Notes under the pieces: generated by a model | The model's input: the letters and a program-made list of their open reading frames with translations, nothing else | What the model was told of the DNA's origin: nothing | Databases searched by the model: none | Translations under genes and position numbers: made by a program | Assembly: GCA_025352795.1 (NCBI GenBank) | Contig: JANXSF010000102.1 | Coordinates: forward strand, 170,523 to 234,522 | Direction: 5' to 3' | Length of the DNA stretch: 64,000 nucleotides | Source of the DNA: Acidobacteriota bacterium | Lineage (GTDB): Bacteria > Acidobacteriota > Terriglobia > Bryobacterales > Bryobacteraceae | Part shown: positions 24,886-33,965 of the stretch, one piece after another | Layout: every line of letters begins with the position of its first letter | Position numbering within the stretch: the stretch's first letter is position 1

Positions 24886-25727
24886 TGTTGATCGTATCCT
24901 TTTAACGGGCGCACCCAGATGTTCCGGAAGCGTACCTTTGTATCGTGATTTTGAAGAGCCAACGGCTCCTGATCTCCGTGAGGAGTGTATGGGCTGACAA
25001 CTTTATGAGCCATGCGACCAATGATCTGTTGGTGATGGTGCAGCATCACCCCGTTGAGCATGACTGTGACGTAAGCAGGTTTCAACAATTTGCCGCCTTC
25101 GAATTTTGGTGCCTCAAAGAAGATGTCGTACTGCTGCCACTTGCCCGGAGGACGCGTAGGGTTCACTAGCGGTGGATATTGGCCGTAAATCGCCCCGGCT
25201 TGGCCATCGGCGTAGGTAGGATTATTGAACGAATCCAGTACCTGTATTTCGTAGGCACTCATCAGCAACACACCGCTATTGCCTCGCCATTGACTATCGC
25301 CATCAATTACTGTGGGCGCCGCAAATTCCAAGTGCAATTGCATGTCACCAAACTTTTCTTTACTTACAAGATCGCCAGTATCGTGGGTGCATTCCACATA
25401 TCCGTTTTCCACTTTCCAACCCGCAGGACGAGCTTTACCATCACGAGTTGTTCCACCAGTCCACTTGGATAAATCTTTGCCATCGAACAAAACAATCGCA
25501 TCAGAAGGTGGCGTGCCAGGCTTGTCTTCGTTGCTGAAAGTTCCCGGTGTAACCACTGTTGGTTTAGGACGTGCAATGTCGTGAACACGCCATTTGCCGT
25601 CGGGCAAATAGGGTGTGTCGGAGTAGCCTGTGGGCGTCGTGCGATATTGCGGTTTCCCTTGCTGACAATAGATTGCAAGGCTAGCCAGTAATGGAATGGT
25701 TACAAGCAGGAATATGCGTTGCTTCAT
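24882..25727 (-). CDS. DUF1080 (3-keto-disaccharide hydrolase-like) exported protein
   Basis: 281 aa with a signal peptide (QRIFLLVTIPLLASLAIYCQ). The DUF1080 concanavalin-like fold is indicated by IVLFDGKDLSKWTG, WKVENGYVEC, FGDMQLHLEF, RGNSGVLLMSAYEIQVLDS, KWQQYDIFFEAPKF and a C-terminal FRNIWVRPL. Some members cleave 3-keto-glycosides; others are uncharacterised. It is coupled to the SMP-30 gene, so the pair may process oxidised sugars in the periplasm. The start ATG has TAACGT six bases upstream and no ribosome site. The 273 bases upstream to the HAD gene show no gene. Confidence 0.88.
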   Translation of the reverse strand: MKQRIFLLVTIPLLASLAIYCQQGKPQYRTTPTGYSDTPYLPDGKWRVHDIARPKPTVVTPGTFSNEDKPGTPPSDAIVLFDGKDLSKWTGGTTRDGKARPAGWKVENGYVECTHDTGDLVSKEKFGDMQLHLEFAAPTVIDGDSQWRGNSGVLLMSAYEIQVLDSFNNPTYADGQAGAIYGQYPPLVNPTRPPGKWQQYDIFFEAPKFEGGKLLKPAYVTVMLNGVMLHHHQQIIGRMAHKVVSPYTPHGDQEPLALQNHDTKVRFRNIWVRPLKGYDQQ

Positions 25728-25733
25728 AATGAA

Positions 25734-25739
25734 ACGTTA
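25734..25739 (-). promoter_or_regulatory. TANNNT box 6 bases before the DUF1080 gene
   Basis: Minus strand TAACGT, then TTCATT, then ATG. No -35 hexamer or Shine-Dalgarno sequence is visible, so the mRNA may be leaderless. Confidence 0.35.
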
Positions 25740-26000
25740 GCTTATCAAAAAAAGCGACGGTTGTGTATGGTCGCAAATACTTTGTATCATCAGACTTAAC
25801 ATCCACAATTGGTGATGTGAGGATTAATCAGTGGAAGTCTGGTGTAACCGATGCCACGGAAGTAAAATTTGCAGATCACGGCGTCAGACATTCATCGATT
25901 GGTTAGCATTCTTTGTTGGATTGCGACCATTTCGATGTAGAGAATGCGCCAATCGTTTTTACAGACCATTCTATGTGTCTTCTGAAGATCGCATATAGTT

Positions 26001-26609
26001 TTAGTGTGGAAGGACGCTTAGCCTTTCGAGTACCCGTTCGGAAAGCTTTTCCGGATGCGCAATACGCAGGACCTCAAACCCGGCAGCGCGGCCACTGGCT
26101 TCCCCTGGGTCGGAGTCTTCTACAACCAAAGCGTGTTTGATATTCAGCCTTCTGGCCGCCTCTAAATATGGATCTGGATGGGGCTTCAACCGCTCCACGT
26201 CCGACATGCATACGAAAGTGTCCAACAGATTCCACAACCCGGTCACTTCCAGTACAGGTTGGACTTCATTCCTGCCGCTGGAAGTAACTACTGCTAACTT
26301 ATATTGGCCTTTTAAGTTGCGAATCAGTTGACGAGTGGATTCTACAATCGGCGGATTAGCCACCGCCTTTACGCGGAAGAGTTCCCGCTTGCGAATACAC
26401 AGTTCATCCAGTTGGCTGACCCTGTAATTGAGTCCTTGGCAAAACAGATCCACCGTTTTACGGTCAGAAACACCAATGCAACTGGCACAATAAAATTCCC
26501 ACGAAAGGGGCACTCCAAGTGGGGCAAGAATCTCACCCCAACTTTGGAAATGCACCGATTCACTATCGGCGATCACGCCATCAAAATCGAACAGTATGGC
26601 TTCAAACAA
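26001..26609 (-). CDS. HAD-superfamily phosphatase (beta-phosphoglucomutase-like)
   Basis: 202 aa. The nucleophile motif is ILFDFDGVIADSE (D8 and D10), motif II is AVVTSSGRNEV, the lysine of motif III is in RLKPHPDPYLEAARRL, and motif IV is ALVVEDSDPGEASGRAAG. The helical cap between motifs I and II places it among the subfamily I phosphatases and mutases, with sugar phosphates as common substrates. It starts with TTG five bases after the stop of the M48 peptidase gene, so it is probably read from the same transcript. The exact substrate is unknown. Confidence 0.88.
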   Translation of the reverse strand: MFEAILFDFDGVIADSESVHFQSWGEILAPLGVPLSWEFYCASCIGVSDRKTVDLFCQGLNYRVSQLDELCIRKRELFRVKAVANPPIVESTRQLIRNLKGQYKLAVVTSSGRNEVQPVLEVTGLWNLLDTFVCMSDVERLKPHPDPYLEAARRLNIKHALVVEDSDPGEASGRAAGFEVLRIAHPEKLSERVLERLSVLPH

Positions 26610-26613
26610 ACCA

Positions 26614-28017
26614 TTAATTCCGGGCGAACTTGATGGATTGAATCATCCGTTGGAATGCCGGTTGTACGTTACTCATATCGTTACTAGGAGCCACAAACAC
26701 GGCCCAGAAAATGCCTTGGGGCAAGGCAACTGTCAACAGCATGTCGCTTTCCTGTTGGCCTTGATAGGGCGAACCGGTGGTCAGCATGGTCATCATTCCC
26801 TGATAACCATCCACTTGAGTTTGTTGCGAATTTTGAGCAATCGTCATGTTGGAATCGCCCTGTTGCAGGTTCTGCACCAGGGACTGTGTGGCCTGTTGAA
26901 TGGTCATCTGCTGCCCATTTTGAAAAGGCGTGAAGTTGAATTGCGAACCATATGCCAATGCCATTTGTTGGCCTTGACCGATGGACCCCTTGGCCGGTGC
27001 AATGGTCAGGCTACCGCCACTTTGATCGGCCTGCGTCTGCCAGTTGTCAGGATAGGAAATAGAGAAAGCCCCATTCTGCGCGGTCTTGTAATTGTTGGAT
27101 GGCCGAAGCTCATTGAGTGATGGCATCTGCACCTTGCCTGTGGAAGGAGGTGGCTGACCCGGTTGCCCAGCGGAAACCCTTTTCTTTGGCGGAGGCAACG
27201 CTTTGACGATTGCCTTGGCTCGAAGGAAACCACCGGTATCCGCAGTATAGTTTTTCTGCGGCATAGCCATGATTTCGTTTTCCACGTTCTTCACTCGGTT
27301 GCCAGGGTTGGGGTGGTCCGACATCATATTGGAAGCCCAGTTGCCCTTCCCTGATTCGGCCTCCAGCTTTTCAAAAAAACGAGCCATTTCAATTGGGTTA
27401 TACCCGGCTTGGGCCATCATTTGTGCACCCATCAAATCGGCCTGCGTTTCAGCATCGCGGGAGAATTTCAATAAAGCACCATTGGCCAGTAGCCCTATGC
27501 CAGCTTGTTCCAAACTGCCTAAAAGACCGCCTCCCAACATGCCCCCAGCGAGTGCTGCGGGAATTTGAATCAGGTTGGCTTTGGACACTTGATGCGTACC
27601 ATGTCGCAGTGCCACGTGGGTGATTTCATGCGCCATAACTGCGGCAAGCTGTGCTTCACTATCGGCAGCAGTAATCAATCCTGTATGAATGAACATCGCG
27701 CCGCCGGGTAAGGCAAAGGCGTTGATTGAGGTGTCACCAACAACTTTGAAAGTGTAGGGAAATTTCCCGGCTTGGGGTTGCGCAATAATCTTATTGGCCA
27801 CACCTTGGACAAAGGCATTGAGTTCTGGATTATTGATCACCTCAAACTGTTTTTCCACTTGGGCTGCGGCTTCCTTCCCCATCTGGACATCTTGTTCAAC
27901 AGAAAAGAAGTTGAACCCCGGTTTGAACGTCTTAAGTTTGGGTGCGGACCCGGCCTTTTTATCGGCAGCCAGCACACTACAAGCTATCATCACAAGCAGA
28001 GACAGTTTTCGTAACAC
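26614..28017 (-). CDS. Exported M48-family zinc metallopeptidase
   Basis: 467 aa from the GTG at 28017, which has GGAGG ten bases upstream and begins a good signal peptide (LRKLSLLVMIACSVLAAD). An open frame reaches 28104 but lacks a signal. The catalytic HEITH lies near residue 131 within VMAHEITHVALRHGTHQ, and the third ligand is in RDAETQADLMGAQMMAQAGY. The fold resembles BepA/LoiP periplasmic proteases involved in outer-membrane quality control. The C-terminal third (ISYPDNWQTQADQSGGSLTI onward) is an added PsbP/DUF1795-like domain of unknown role. It is divergent from ilvE. Confidence 0.88.
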   Translation of the reverse strand: MLRKLSLLVMIACSVLAADKKAGSAPKLKTFKPGFNFFSVEQDVQMGKEAAAQVEKQFEVINNPELNAFVQGVANKIIAQPQAGKFPYTFKVVGDTSINAFALPGGAMFIHTGLITAADSEAQLAAVMAHEITHVALRHGTHQVSKANLIQIPAALAGGMLGGGLLGSLEQAGIGLLANGALLKFSRDAETQADLMGAQMMAQAGYNPIEMARFFEKLEAESGKGNWASNMMSDHPNPGNRVKNVENEIMAMPQKNYTADTGGFLRAKAIVKALPPPKKRVSAGQPGQPPPSTGKVQMPSLNELRPSNNYKTAQNGAFSISYPDNWQTQADQSGGSLTIAPAKGSIGQGQQMALAYGSQFNFTPFQNGQQMTIQQATQSLVQNLQQGDSNMTIAQNSQQTQVDGYQGMMTMLTTGSPYQGQQESDMLLTVALPQGIFWAVFVAPSNDMSNVQPAFQRMIQSIKFARN

Positions 28018-28132
28018 TATAAAAGAACCTCCAGTCATGTATGATGCCTTGATTGCGGACCAGGATTCAACTGGAAATGTAACCAACAGAACAACTTTTA
28101 GCACTGGTTATACCGCTATAAACAAGACGCGA

Positions 28133-28138
28133 TATAAT
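28133..28138 (+). promoter_or_regulatory. TATAAT box 7 bases before ilvE
   Basis: A perfect -10 hexamer ends seven bases before the ilvE ATG at 28146. No -35 hexamer and no Shine-Dalgarno sequence are visible. Transcription would start at or beside the ATG. This is the clearest leaderless candidate in the window. Confidence 0.5.
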
Positions 28139-28145
28139 CGACTGT

Positions 28146-29084
28146 ATGTTGACGCCTACAGAAAAAATTTGGTTTAACGGAAAGTTTATTCATTGGAGCG
28201 AGGCCAAGATCCACGTTTTGAGCCACGTGGTGAGCTATGGCAGCTCGGTTTTTGAGGGGATTCGTGCTTACGAAACTCCCAAAGGTACGCAAGTGTTTCG
28301 CCTTCGCGAGCATATGCGCCGCCTTCTTGATTCAGCCAAGATTTACCGGATGGACGGAGTAAATTTCACCGTCGATCAATTGTCCGCAGCAGCCGTGGAA
28401 CTTGTAAGCGTCAACAAGCTGGATAGCTGCTACATTCGTCCGATTCTGCTTCGCGGTTACGGCGATGTTGGAGTGTTGGGAATCAACAATCCACTAGATA
28501 TCTATTTGGCCTGTTGGAGCTGGGGAAAGTACTTGGGCGATGAAGCGTTGTCTTCCGGCGTGGATGTCTGTATTTCATCCTGGAATCGGATGGCACCCAA
28601 TACACTTCCGGCCATGTCCAAGGCCGGTGCGAATTACATGAATTCCCAATTGATCCGCATGGAAGCCCACGTTAACGGATACGCTGAAGGCATTGGACTC
28701 GATACGGCTGGCTACATCAGCGAAGGCTCAGGCGAAAATATTTTCGTTGTGCGTGATGGCAAAATGTATACGCCACCTTTAGGGGCAAGCGTTCTACCAG
28801 GCATCACCCGCGACACGGTGGTTCATTTGGCGAAGAAGGCTGGCATTCCCATTGTGGAGACTTTAATCCCTCGCGAAATGCTCTATATCGCTGATGAAGT
28901 CTTCTTCACCGGAACCGCCGCTGAAGTGACTCCCGTCCGCAGCGTGGATAGAATTCCAGTCGGTTCGGGTAGCCGGGGACCCATCACCGAACTTCTGCAA
29001 AAAGCATTCTTCGACATGGTAAACGGAGTTTCAGAAGATACCGAAGGCTGGCTTACCCTGGTGCCCAAGGCAGTAGAAAAATAG
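28146..29084 (+). CDS. ilvE: Branched-chain amino acid aminotransferase
   Basis: PLP enzyme that transfers the amino group between glutamate and the keto acids of valine, leucine and isoleucine. 312 aa, fold type IV. WFNGKFIHWSEAKIHVLSH opens the protein and YGSSVFEGIRAYET follows. RPILLRGYGDVGVLG holds substrate residues, AMSKAGANYMNSQ holds the PLP lysine (about K159), and SEGSGENIFVVRDG and LPGITRDTV bind the phosphate. It has its own TATAAT box and stands alone on the plus strand, divergent from the M48 gene. Confidence 0.95.
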   Translation: MLTPTEKIWFNGKFIHWSEAKIHVLSHVVSYGSSVFEGIRAYETPKGTQVFRLREHMRRLLDSAKIYRMDGVNFTVDQLSAAAVELVSVNKLDSCYIRPILLRGYGDVGVLGINNPLDIYLACWSWGKYLGDEALSSGVDVCISSWNRMAPNTLPAMSKAGANYMNSQLIRMEAHVNGYAEGIGLDTAGYISEGSGENIFVVRDGKMYTPPLGASVLPGITRDTVVHLAKKAGIPIVETLIPREMLYIADEVFFTGTAAEVTPVRSVDRIPVGSGSRGPITELLQKAFFDMVNGVSEDTEGWLTLVPKAVEK

Positions 29085-29128
29085 TACCTGACCGGCAACC
29101 GACGAAATGTCTTGCAGCATGCTGGAGC

Positions 29129-29542
29129 ATGCTTTGGGCTGGCGGGCTGCTGGGAGTTTCCTTTGTAGCAGCACCTGCAAAATTCTGGGCGCCTTCGTTG
29201 ACGCTGCCAGTGGCACTGGATGTGGGTCGACATACATTTCAGTTCTTTAACAAGTTGGAATTGGTGGCGTTTGTGGTGCTCACGTGGTTAGTTTTTCGTT
29301 CAACAGGGAATTGGGTTACAAGGACAATTACAGTTGCGTTGGGAATACTGCTACTGTTGCAGACCGCTTGGTTATTGCCACTACTTGATGAAAGAGTAAT
29401 TCTTATATTGAAAGGAGACACGCCTGCGGAAAGCCATCTGCATCTTGTTTATATTGGATGCGATGTTTCCCGACTGATTTTGCTATTAGCTCTACCTTGG
29501 CGACTTATTCCCTTTACGCAAAATCAATCAGATCAACCGTAA
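29129..29542 (+). CDS. Small four-helix membrane protein (DUF4149-like)
   Basis: 137 aa with about four membrane helices: WAGGLLGVSFVAAPAKF, LELVAFVVLTWLVF, TVALGILLLLQTAWLLPLL and CDVSRLILLLALPWRL. Size and pattern resemble DUF4149 proteins, whose function is unknown. The start is uncertain: the ATG at 29129 is the first in frame after ilvE but slightly clips the first helix, and no ribosome site is seen. The last 29 bases overlap the 3' end of the DUF1877 gene on the other strand. Confidence 0.55.
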   Translation: MLWAGGLLGVSFVAAPAKFWAPSLTLPVALDVGRHTFQFFNKLELVAFVVLTWLVFRSTGNWVTRTITVALGILLLLQTAWLLPLLDERVILILKGDTPAESHLHLVYIGCDVSRLILLLALPWRLIPFTQNQSDQP

Positions 29543-30017
29543 ACACTACTGGACGCTTAGCGCCCGCTGCCTTCGCAAAAAATGTACGAAGTATTTCAAA
29601 ATGCCCCCACATGGAATTGAACCCTGCTTCCGACAAACTTTCGCCATAATCATCGGGATCGATTTTAAAGTAGATGTCGTGCAGTGCCTGCTTGGTCTTG
29701 CCTGCCAGCGATGCCGCCACGTCCTCCACCTCTTTCGGAGCCACGTAAGCAATCAGATAATCGTCGCCTGTGTACAACTGACGACCGCCAATGACAGTCA
29801 TCTTGTCAGGATAAGTTCCGTTCTCTGAACCAAGCATTCCATCGGTCAAGCAGCGATGAATGGGGTCCCACGCCTGATCAGTAGACACCAACCAACCTTC
29901 ATCCCACTTTTCTTCAATTTGCTCTAAACATTCCAGCAGCGCTTCATCGTCCTTAGCACCAAACAATTCTTCGGCCTGGGCCAGACTCAATGCAAAATGA
30001 ACACCGGTTGTGGACAT
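29514..30017 (-). CDS. DUF1877 (YfbM-like) protein
   Basis: 167 aa, cytoplasmic, no membrane segment. KWDEGWLVSTDQAWDPIHRC and the C-terminal GFNSMWGHFEILRTFFAKAA follow the layout of DUF1877/YfbM proteins. Function is unknown in the family. It converges with the small membrane protein gene (29-base overlap) and is divergent from rfaE2 with a 42-base gap. Confidence 0.7.
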   Translation of the reverse strand: MSTTGVHFALSLAQAEELFGAKDDEALLECLEQIEEKWDEGWLVSTDQAWDPIHRCLTDGMLGSENGTYPDKMTVIGGRQLYTGDDYLIAYVAPKEVEDVAASLAGKTKQALHDIYFKIDPDDYGESLSEAGFNSMWGHFEILRTFFAKAAGAKRPVVFTVDLIDFA

Positions 30018-30059
30018 TCATCCAGATTAACTCACGCTCACCCATTAGAATAGGAAGAC

Positions 30060-30527
30060 ATGGGTGTTTTTATGAATCGCGAAATCCTGGTGGCCGCAAG
30101 AGCGCAATGGAAGCGCGACGGTAAACAGGTTGTCTTCACCAACGGCTGCTACGACCTGCTGCATCCTGGACACATTCGCTTACTGGAATCCGCACGCAAT
30201 TTAGGCGACATATTAATTCTGGCATTGAATACCGACGATTCTGTTGCCCGCTTAAAAGGCCCTTCCCGTCCCTTGCTCACATTAGAACAGCGCGCCCAAA
30301 TGGCAGCAGCACTTCAGGCTGTTGATGTGGTTACCTCTTTTGACGAAGATACGCCGCGCGAACTGATAGCCACCGTACTTCCAGATTTCCTCGTAAAAGG
30401 TGCCGATTGGTCCCACTTCATCGCTGGCCGCGAAGAAGTGGAAGCAGCAGGTGGCAAGGTGATGGCGCTCCCCTTGGAACCGGGCTATTCCACTACCAAC
30501 ATCGAAAAAGAAATTTTGGCTCGGTAA
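30060..30527 (+). CDS. rfaE2: D-glycero-beta-D-manno-heptose 1-phosphate adenylyltransferase
   Basis: Stand-alone equivalent of the C-terminal HldE domain: transfers AMP to heptose 1-phosphate to make ADP-heptose for the LPS inner core. 155 aa. FTNGCYDLLHPGHIRLLESA carries the HxGH-type nucleotidyltransferase motif, LNTDDSVARLKGPSRPL the substrate loop, and PGYSTTNIEKEI the ISTT-like motif. AGGA close before the ATG supports the start at 30060; TAGAAT eight bases upstream is a possible -10. mfd begins 7 bases after its stop, so they form an operon. The heptokinase gene is not nearby. Confidence 0.93.
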   Translation: MGVFMNREILVAARAQWKRDGKQVVFTNGCYDLLHPGHIRLLESARNLGDILILALNTDDSVARLKGPSRPLLTLEQRAQMAAALQAVDVVTSFDEDTPRELIATVLPDFLVKGADWSHFIAGREEVEAAGGKVMALPLEPGYSTTNIEKEILAR

Positions 30528-30534
30528 CGATTCG

Positions 30535-33500
30535 TTGACACATCCAGCAATTCGCGAACTTTTTCAGACGCTTGGAAAGCGGACGTCGTTTCATGACACC
30601 ATGCGCCGTCTGGTGGCCACACGGCATGCCAAGCTGGCCGGTCTGGTTCCCGCTGCTAAAGCCCTGTACGCAGTCCACGCCTGGCTTTGGACGGGGAAGC
30701 CTGTCATTGTAATCACCGACGGTTCACGCGAAGCGGAAACTGTTTACGAACTCATTTGCACTTTCTTCGACATTCTTTCTGAGTCCACAACCATCGGCAG
30801 ACCGCAACTGATTCCCGCCCTGGATGTGATTCCCTCTCAGCAACTTTCACCGCATTCAGAAATCAGCGAACAGCGGGCCATCGGGCTGTGGCGTCTAGCC
30901 ATGGCGACGGCACCCATCACCGTCACTCCCATTGCCAGCGCATTGATTCGCACCCGCAAAGGGGATTACTACCAGCAACTGGCGTTGACCTTGCGCATGG
31001 GCGAAGAAATTTCTCAGGAAGACTTGGCCGCGCACCTGGTGGCCATCGGATACGAACGTCGCGAGCCCGTAGAAATGGTCGGCGAATTTTCCATACGCGG
31101 TGGCATAGTCGACATTTTCCCCGCCGAAGCCGATAAACCAATTCGCATGGAAATGTTTGGAGACCTTATTGAATCCTTGCGCAAATTCGATGTCGATACC
31201 CAGCGCTCGGTTCTGAAAGTGGATCAAACAACGCTTCTGCCGCTGGTCGAATATCCGCGCACGGAGCTGGCATCGGCAGGTTGGGAATTTCGACAGGCGC
31301 TGGATGAAGCCCGGGAATTCTCTATCTTCGATTTAGCGCATCAGCCGGTAATCTTGATTGACGAACCGGAACTCGTTAAAGGTGCCGGGGAACGGATGTG
31401 GGTCCGGTTGGATGCACCTGCTAAGGATTTAGGAGCCGTGTTTGATCCAGTCCCAGCGGAAGATATCTTTTTTCGATGGGAAGAATTTGAAGAAAAAGTC
31501 AGTAGAGCTTCGTCACTGGAATTTCGACAGCTATCGCTGGAAGAAGGTGGCGGTCACATTTCCACAAGGCCAGCCATGGCCTTTCATGGCAACATTCCCG
31601 CCGTCATCGGTGAGACTAAATCTTTAGTAGAGAAAGGCGAACGGGCAGTCTTTTTTGCCGCATCCACGGGCGAAGTAGAACGTCTGGCCGACGTGTTTAC
31701 TGAGTATTCCCTACCCTTCACCATTTGCCTGGATAGCTCAGAAGCGGCACCCTACGCCGCCAATCGAGGTTGGAGCGGGCCGGCATCGGGCAACGTGTTG
31801 CTGGCCAAAGGCAGCGTCCGCCGTGGGGCGAGTTTCCCGGAAGAAAAGCTGACATTATTCGGGTCGGAAGATCTGTTCGATTCTTCTGACCTGGTTGCCC
31901 ATCCCGTAAATACCAAGTCCGCCGCTGCCGCCTTTGCATCGGACCTTGCCGATTTAAAACCCGGCGATTATGTGGTTCACGTGACTCATGGCGTGGGTCG
32001 ATTTGTTGGTTTGAAGGAACTGGGCGAAGGCGAACTGAAGGGCGATTTCATGGTGCTGGAGTACGCCAACGATTCCAAGCTTTACGTACCTTTAACTCGT
32101 CTGGATCTGGTCCAACGCTACCGCGGCGCGGGTGATAACAAGCCTGGGCTGGACAAGCTGGGTGGGGTCACCTGGAACAAGACCAAGTCGCGTGTAAAAG
32201 CCAAAATGCGCGATATGGCCGACGAGTTGTTGAAGCTTTACGCCCAGCGCAAAATGGCTGAAGGATTTTCCTATTCGGTAGATGGCAATTGGCAGCGTGA
32301 GTTTGAAGACGCCTTTGATTATTCGCCCACCAAAGATCAGTTGCAAGCCGTTCAGGAAATCAAACGGGACATGGAAAGCCTGCAACCTATGGATCGGTTG
32401 CTGTGCGGTGACGTGGGCTTTGGCAAGACCGAAGTGGCCATGCGAGCGGCTTTCAAGGCTCTTGGCGATGGCAAACAAGTAGCCGTGCTGGCCCCGACGA
32501 CTGTTCTTAGCTTCCAACATTTTGAAACCTTCAAGCGACGCTTTGCACCCTTCCCTGCTCGCGTTGAAATGTTGAGCCGCTTCCGTTCTGCTAAGGAAAT
32601 TGATCAGGTTCTGGTTGATCTTGCGGCAGGTAAAGTGGATGTAGTTATTGGAACGCATCGGCTGCTTTCAAAGGACGTGGAGTTCGCCGATTTAGGGCTG
32701 TTGATTGTGGACGAAGAACAGCGTTTCGGCGTGAAACATAAAGAACGCTTGAAGCAGATTCGCAACAATATTGACGTGTTGACCATGAGCGCCACGCCCA
32801 TCCCTCGCACTCTGCATATGTCCCTGCTGGGTCTGCGCGATATGTCGGTGATTGAGACGCCGCCAAAAGATCGGTTGGCGATTCACACCGTGGTGGCTCA
32901 CTTCAACATGGACCTGGTGAAGACGTCCATTGAGCAGGAATTAAGCCGTGGCGGGCAGGTCTACTACGTTCACAATCGAGTGGATAGCATCTACATGCGC
33001 GCTGCCTCCATTCAGGAAGCGATTCCGAATTGCCGCGTCACCGTGGGTCATGGGCAGATGGGCGAAGATGCTTTGGAGAAAGTCCTATTGGGATTCATGC
33101 GTCATGAATACGACGTGTTTGTCTGCACTACCATTGTTGAAAACGGTTTGGATATTCCGCTGGCCAACACCATCATCATGGAAAATGCGGAACGCTATGG
33201 CTTAAGCGAACTTTACCAGTTGCGCGGCCGTGTGGGACGTTCCAATCGTCGAGCCTATGCCTACTTGCTGGTGCCTTTGGATAAAGAGTTAAGTGAGATT
33301 GCGCGCAAGCGGTTAGCTGCTTTGAAAGAATTCAGCGACCTGGGTGCGGGCTTCAAGATAGCCGCACTCGATCTGGAATTGCGCGGTGCCGGGAATCTTT
33401 TGGGTGGTGAGCAGCACGGCCAAATTGAAGCCGTTGGTTACGACATGTATATGAAGATGCTTGAGGAAACAGTGCGCGAATTGCGTGGTGAAGAAGTGCC

Positions 33501-33945
33501 GCCGGAAGTGCACTCTTCCTTGAACCTTGGGTTAGATTTACGAATCGCATCGGAATATGTGGCCGATGAAAATCAACGCCTGCGCGCTTATAAACGGATG
33601 GCCGATATTAAAGATCCGGAAGCTGCCGTTAAAATGCTGGAGGAAATGGAAGATCGCTATGGCCCGGTTCCCGGTGCTGTGCGCTTGTTGGTGGAATTTT
33701 CCCAGTTAAAAAGCCTGGCTCAAAAAGCTGGGATTGAAGCCATTGATCGTCGCCAAGGCATGCTCAATGTGAAGTTCCATCAGGAAGCCAAAATTGATCC
33801 AAATCAGTTGATGGGGCTGGTCAGCGGAACTCCTGGGGCGCAATTCACGCCTGCGGGAATTCTTCGGCTCCCTTGCGATACGACGGTTTCCCCGGAAGAC
33901 CTGCTGACCTATCTACAGCAATGCGTGACGGGTTTGATTTCATAG
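30535..33945 (+). CDS. mfd: Transcription-repair coupling factor
   Basis: DNA translocase that removes stalled RNA polymerase and recruits UvrA to damaged template strands. 1136 aa with a TTG start. UvrB-like domains occupy about residues 20-350. The RNA-polymerase-interacting CarD-like domain is at about 472-530 (KPGDYVVHVTHGVGRFVG). The helicase core has LLCGDVGFGKTEVAMRAAFK (near 621), LIVDEEQRFGVKHKERLKQI (near 725) and MSATPIPRTLHMSLLGLRD. GRVGRSNRRAYAYLL precedes the TRG segment. The C-terminal autoinhibitory domain is at about 980-1110. It lies 7 bases after rfaE2 and 20 bases before the kinase gene. Confidence 0.96.
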   Translation: MTHPAIRELFQTLGKRTSFHDTMRRLVATRHAKLAGLVPAAKALYAVHAWLWTGKPVIVITDGSREAETVYELICTFFDILSESTTIGRPQLIPALDVIPSQQLSPHSEISEQRAIGLWRLAMATAPITVTPIASALIRTRKGDYYQQLALTLRMGEEISQEDLAAHLVAIGYERREPVEMVGEFSIRGGIVDIFPAEADKPIRMEMFGDLIESLRKFDVDTQRSVLKVDQTTLLPLVEYPRTELASAGWEFRQALDEAREFSIFDLAHQPVILIDEPELVKGAGERMWVRLDAPAKDLGAVFDPVPAEDIFFRWEEFEEKVSRASSLEFRQLSLEEGGGHISTRPAMAFHGNIPAVIGETKSLVEKGERAVFFAASTGEVERLADVFTEYSLPFTICLDSSEAAPYAANRGWSGPASGNVLLAKGSVRRGASFPEEKLTLFGSEDLFDSSDLVAHPVNTKSAAAAFASDLADLKPGDYVVHVTHGVGRFVGLKELGEGELKGDFMVLEYANDSKLYVPLTRLDLVQRYRGAGDNKPGLDKLGGVTWNKTKSRVKAKMRDMADELLKLYAQRKMAEGFSYSVDGNWQREFEDAFDYSPTKDQLQAVQEIKRDMESLQPMDRLLCGDVGFGKTEVAMRAAFKALGDGKQVAVLAPTTVLSFQHFETFKRRFAPFPARVEMLSRFRSAKEIDQVLVDLAAGKVDVVIGTHRLLSKDVEFADLGLLIVDEEQRFGVKHKERLKQIRNNIDVLTMSATPIPRTLHMSLLGLRDMSVIETPPKDRLAIHTVVAHFNMDLVKTSIEQELSRGGQVYYVHNRVDSIYMRAASIQEAIPNCRVTVGHGQMGEDALEKVLLGFMRHEYDVFVCTTIVENGLDIPLANTIIMENAERYGLSELYQLRGRVGRSNRRAYAYLLVPLDKELSEIARKRLAALKEFSDLGAGFKIAALDLELRGAGNLLGGEQHGQIEAVGYDMYMKMLEETVRELRGEEVPPEVHSSLNLGLDLRIASEYVADENQRLRAYKRMADIKDPEAAVKMLEEMEDRYGPVPGAVRLLVEFSQLKSLAQKAGIEAIDRRQGMLNVKFHQEAKIDPNQLMGLVSGTPGAQFTPAGILRLPCDTTVSPEDLLTYLQQCVTGLIS

Positions 33946-33965
33946 TTGGTAAAGTAAAGAATTAG

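Noticed and set aside
25728..26000. A gene in the 273-base gap upstream of the DUF1080 gene
   Set aside because: Open frames here are short and lack ribosome sites and family patterns. GCATTCT/AGAATGC arms near 25905-25950 are too far apart to be more than chance.
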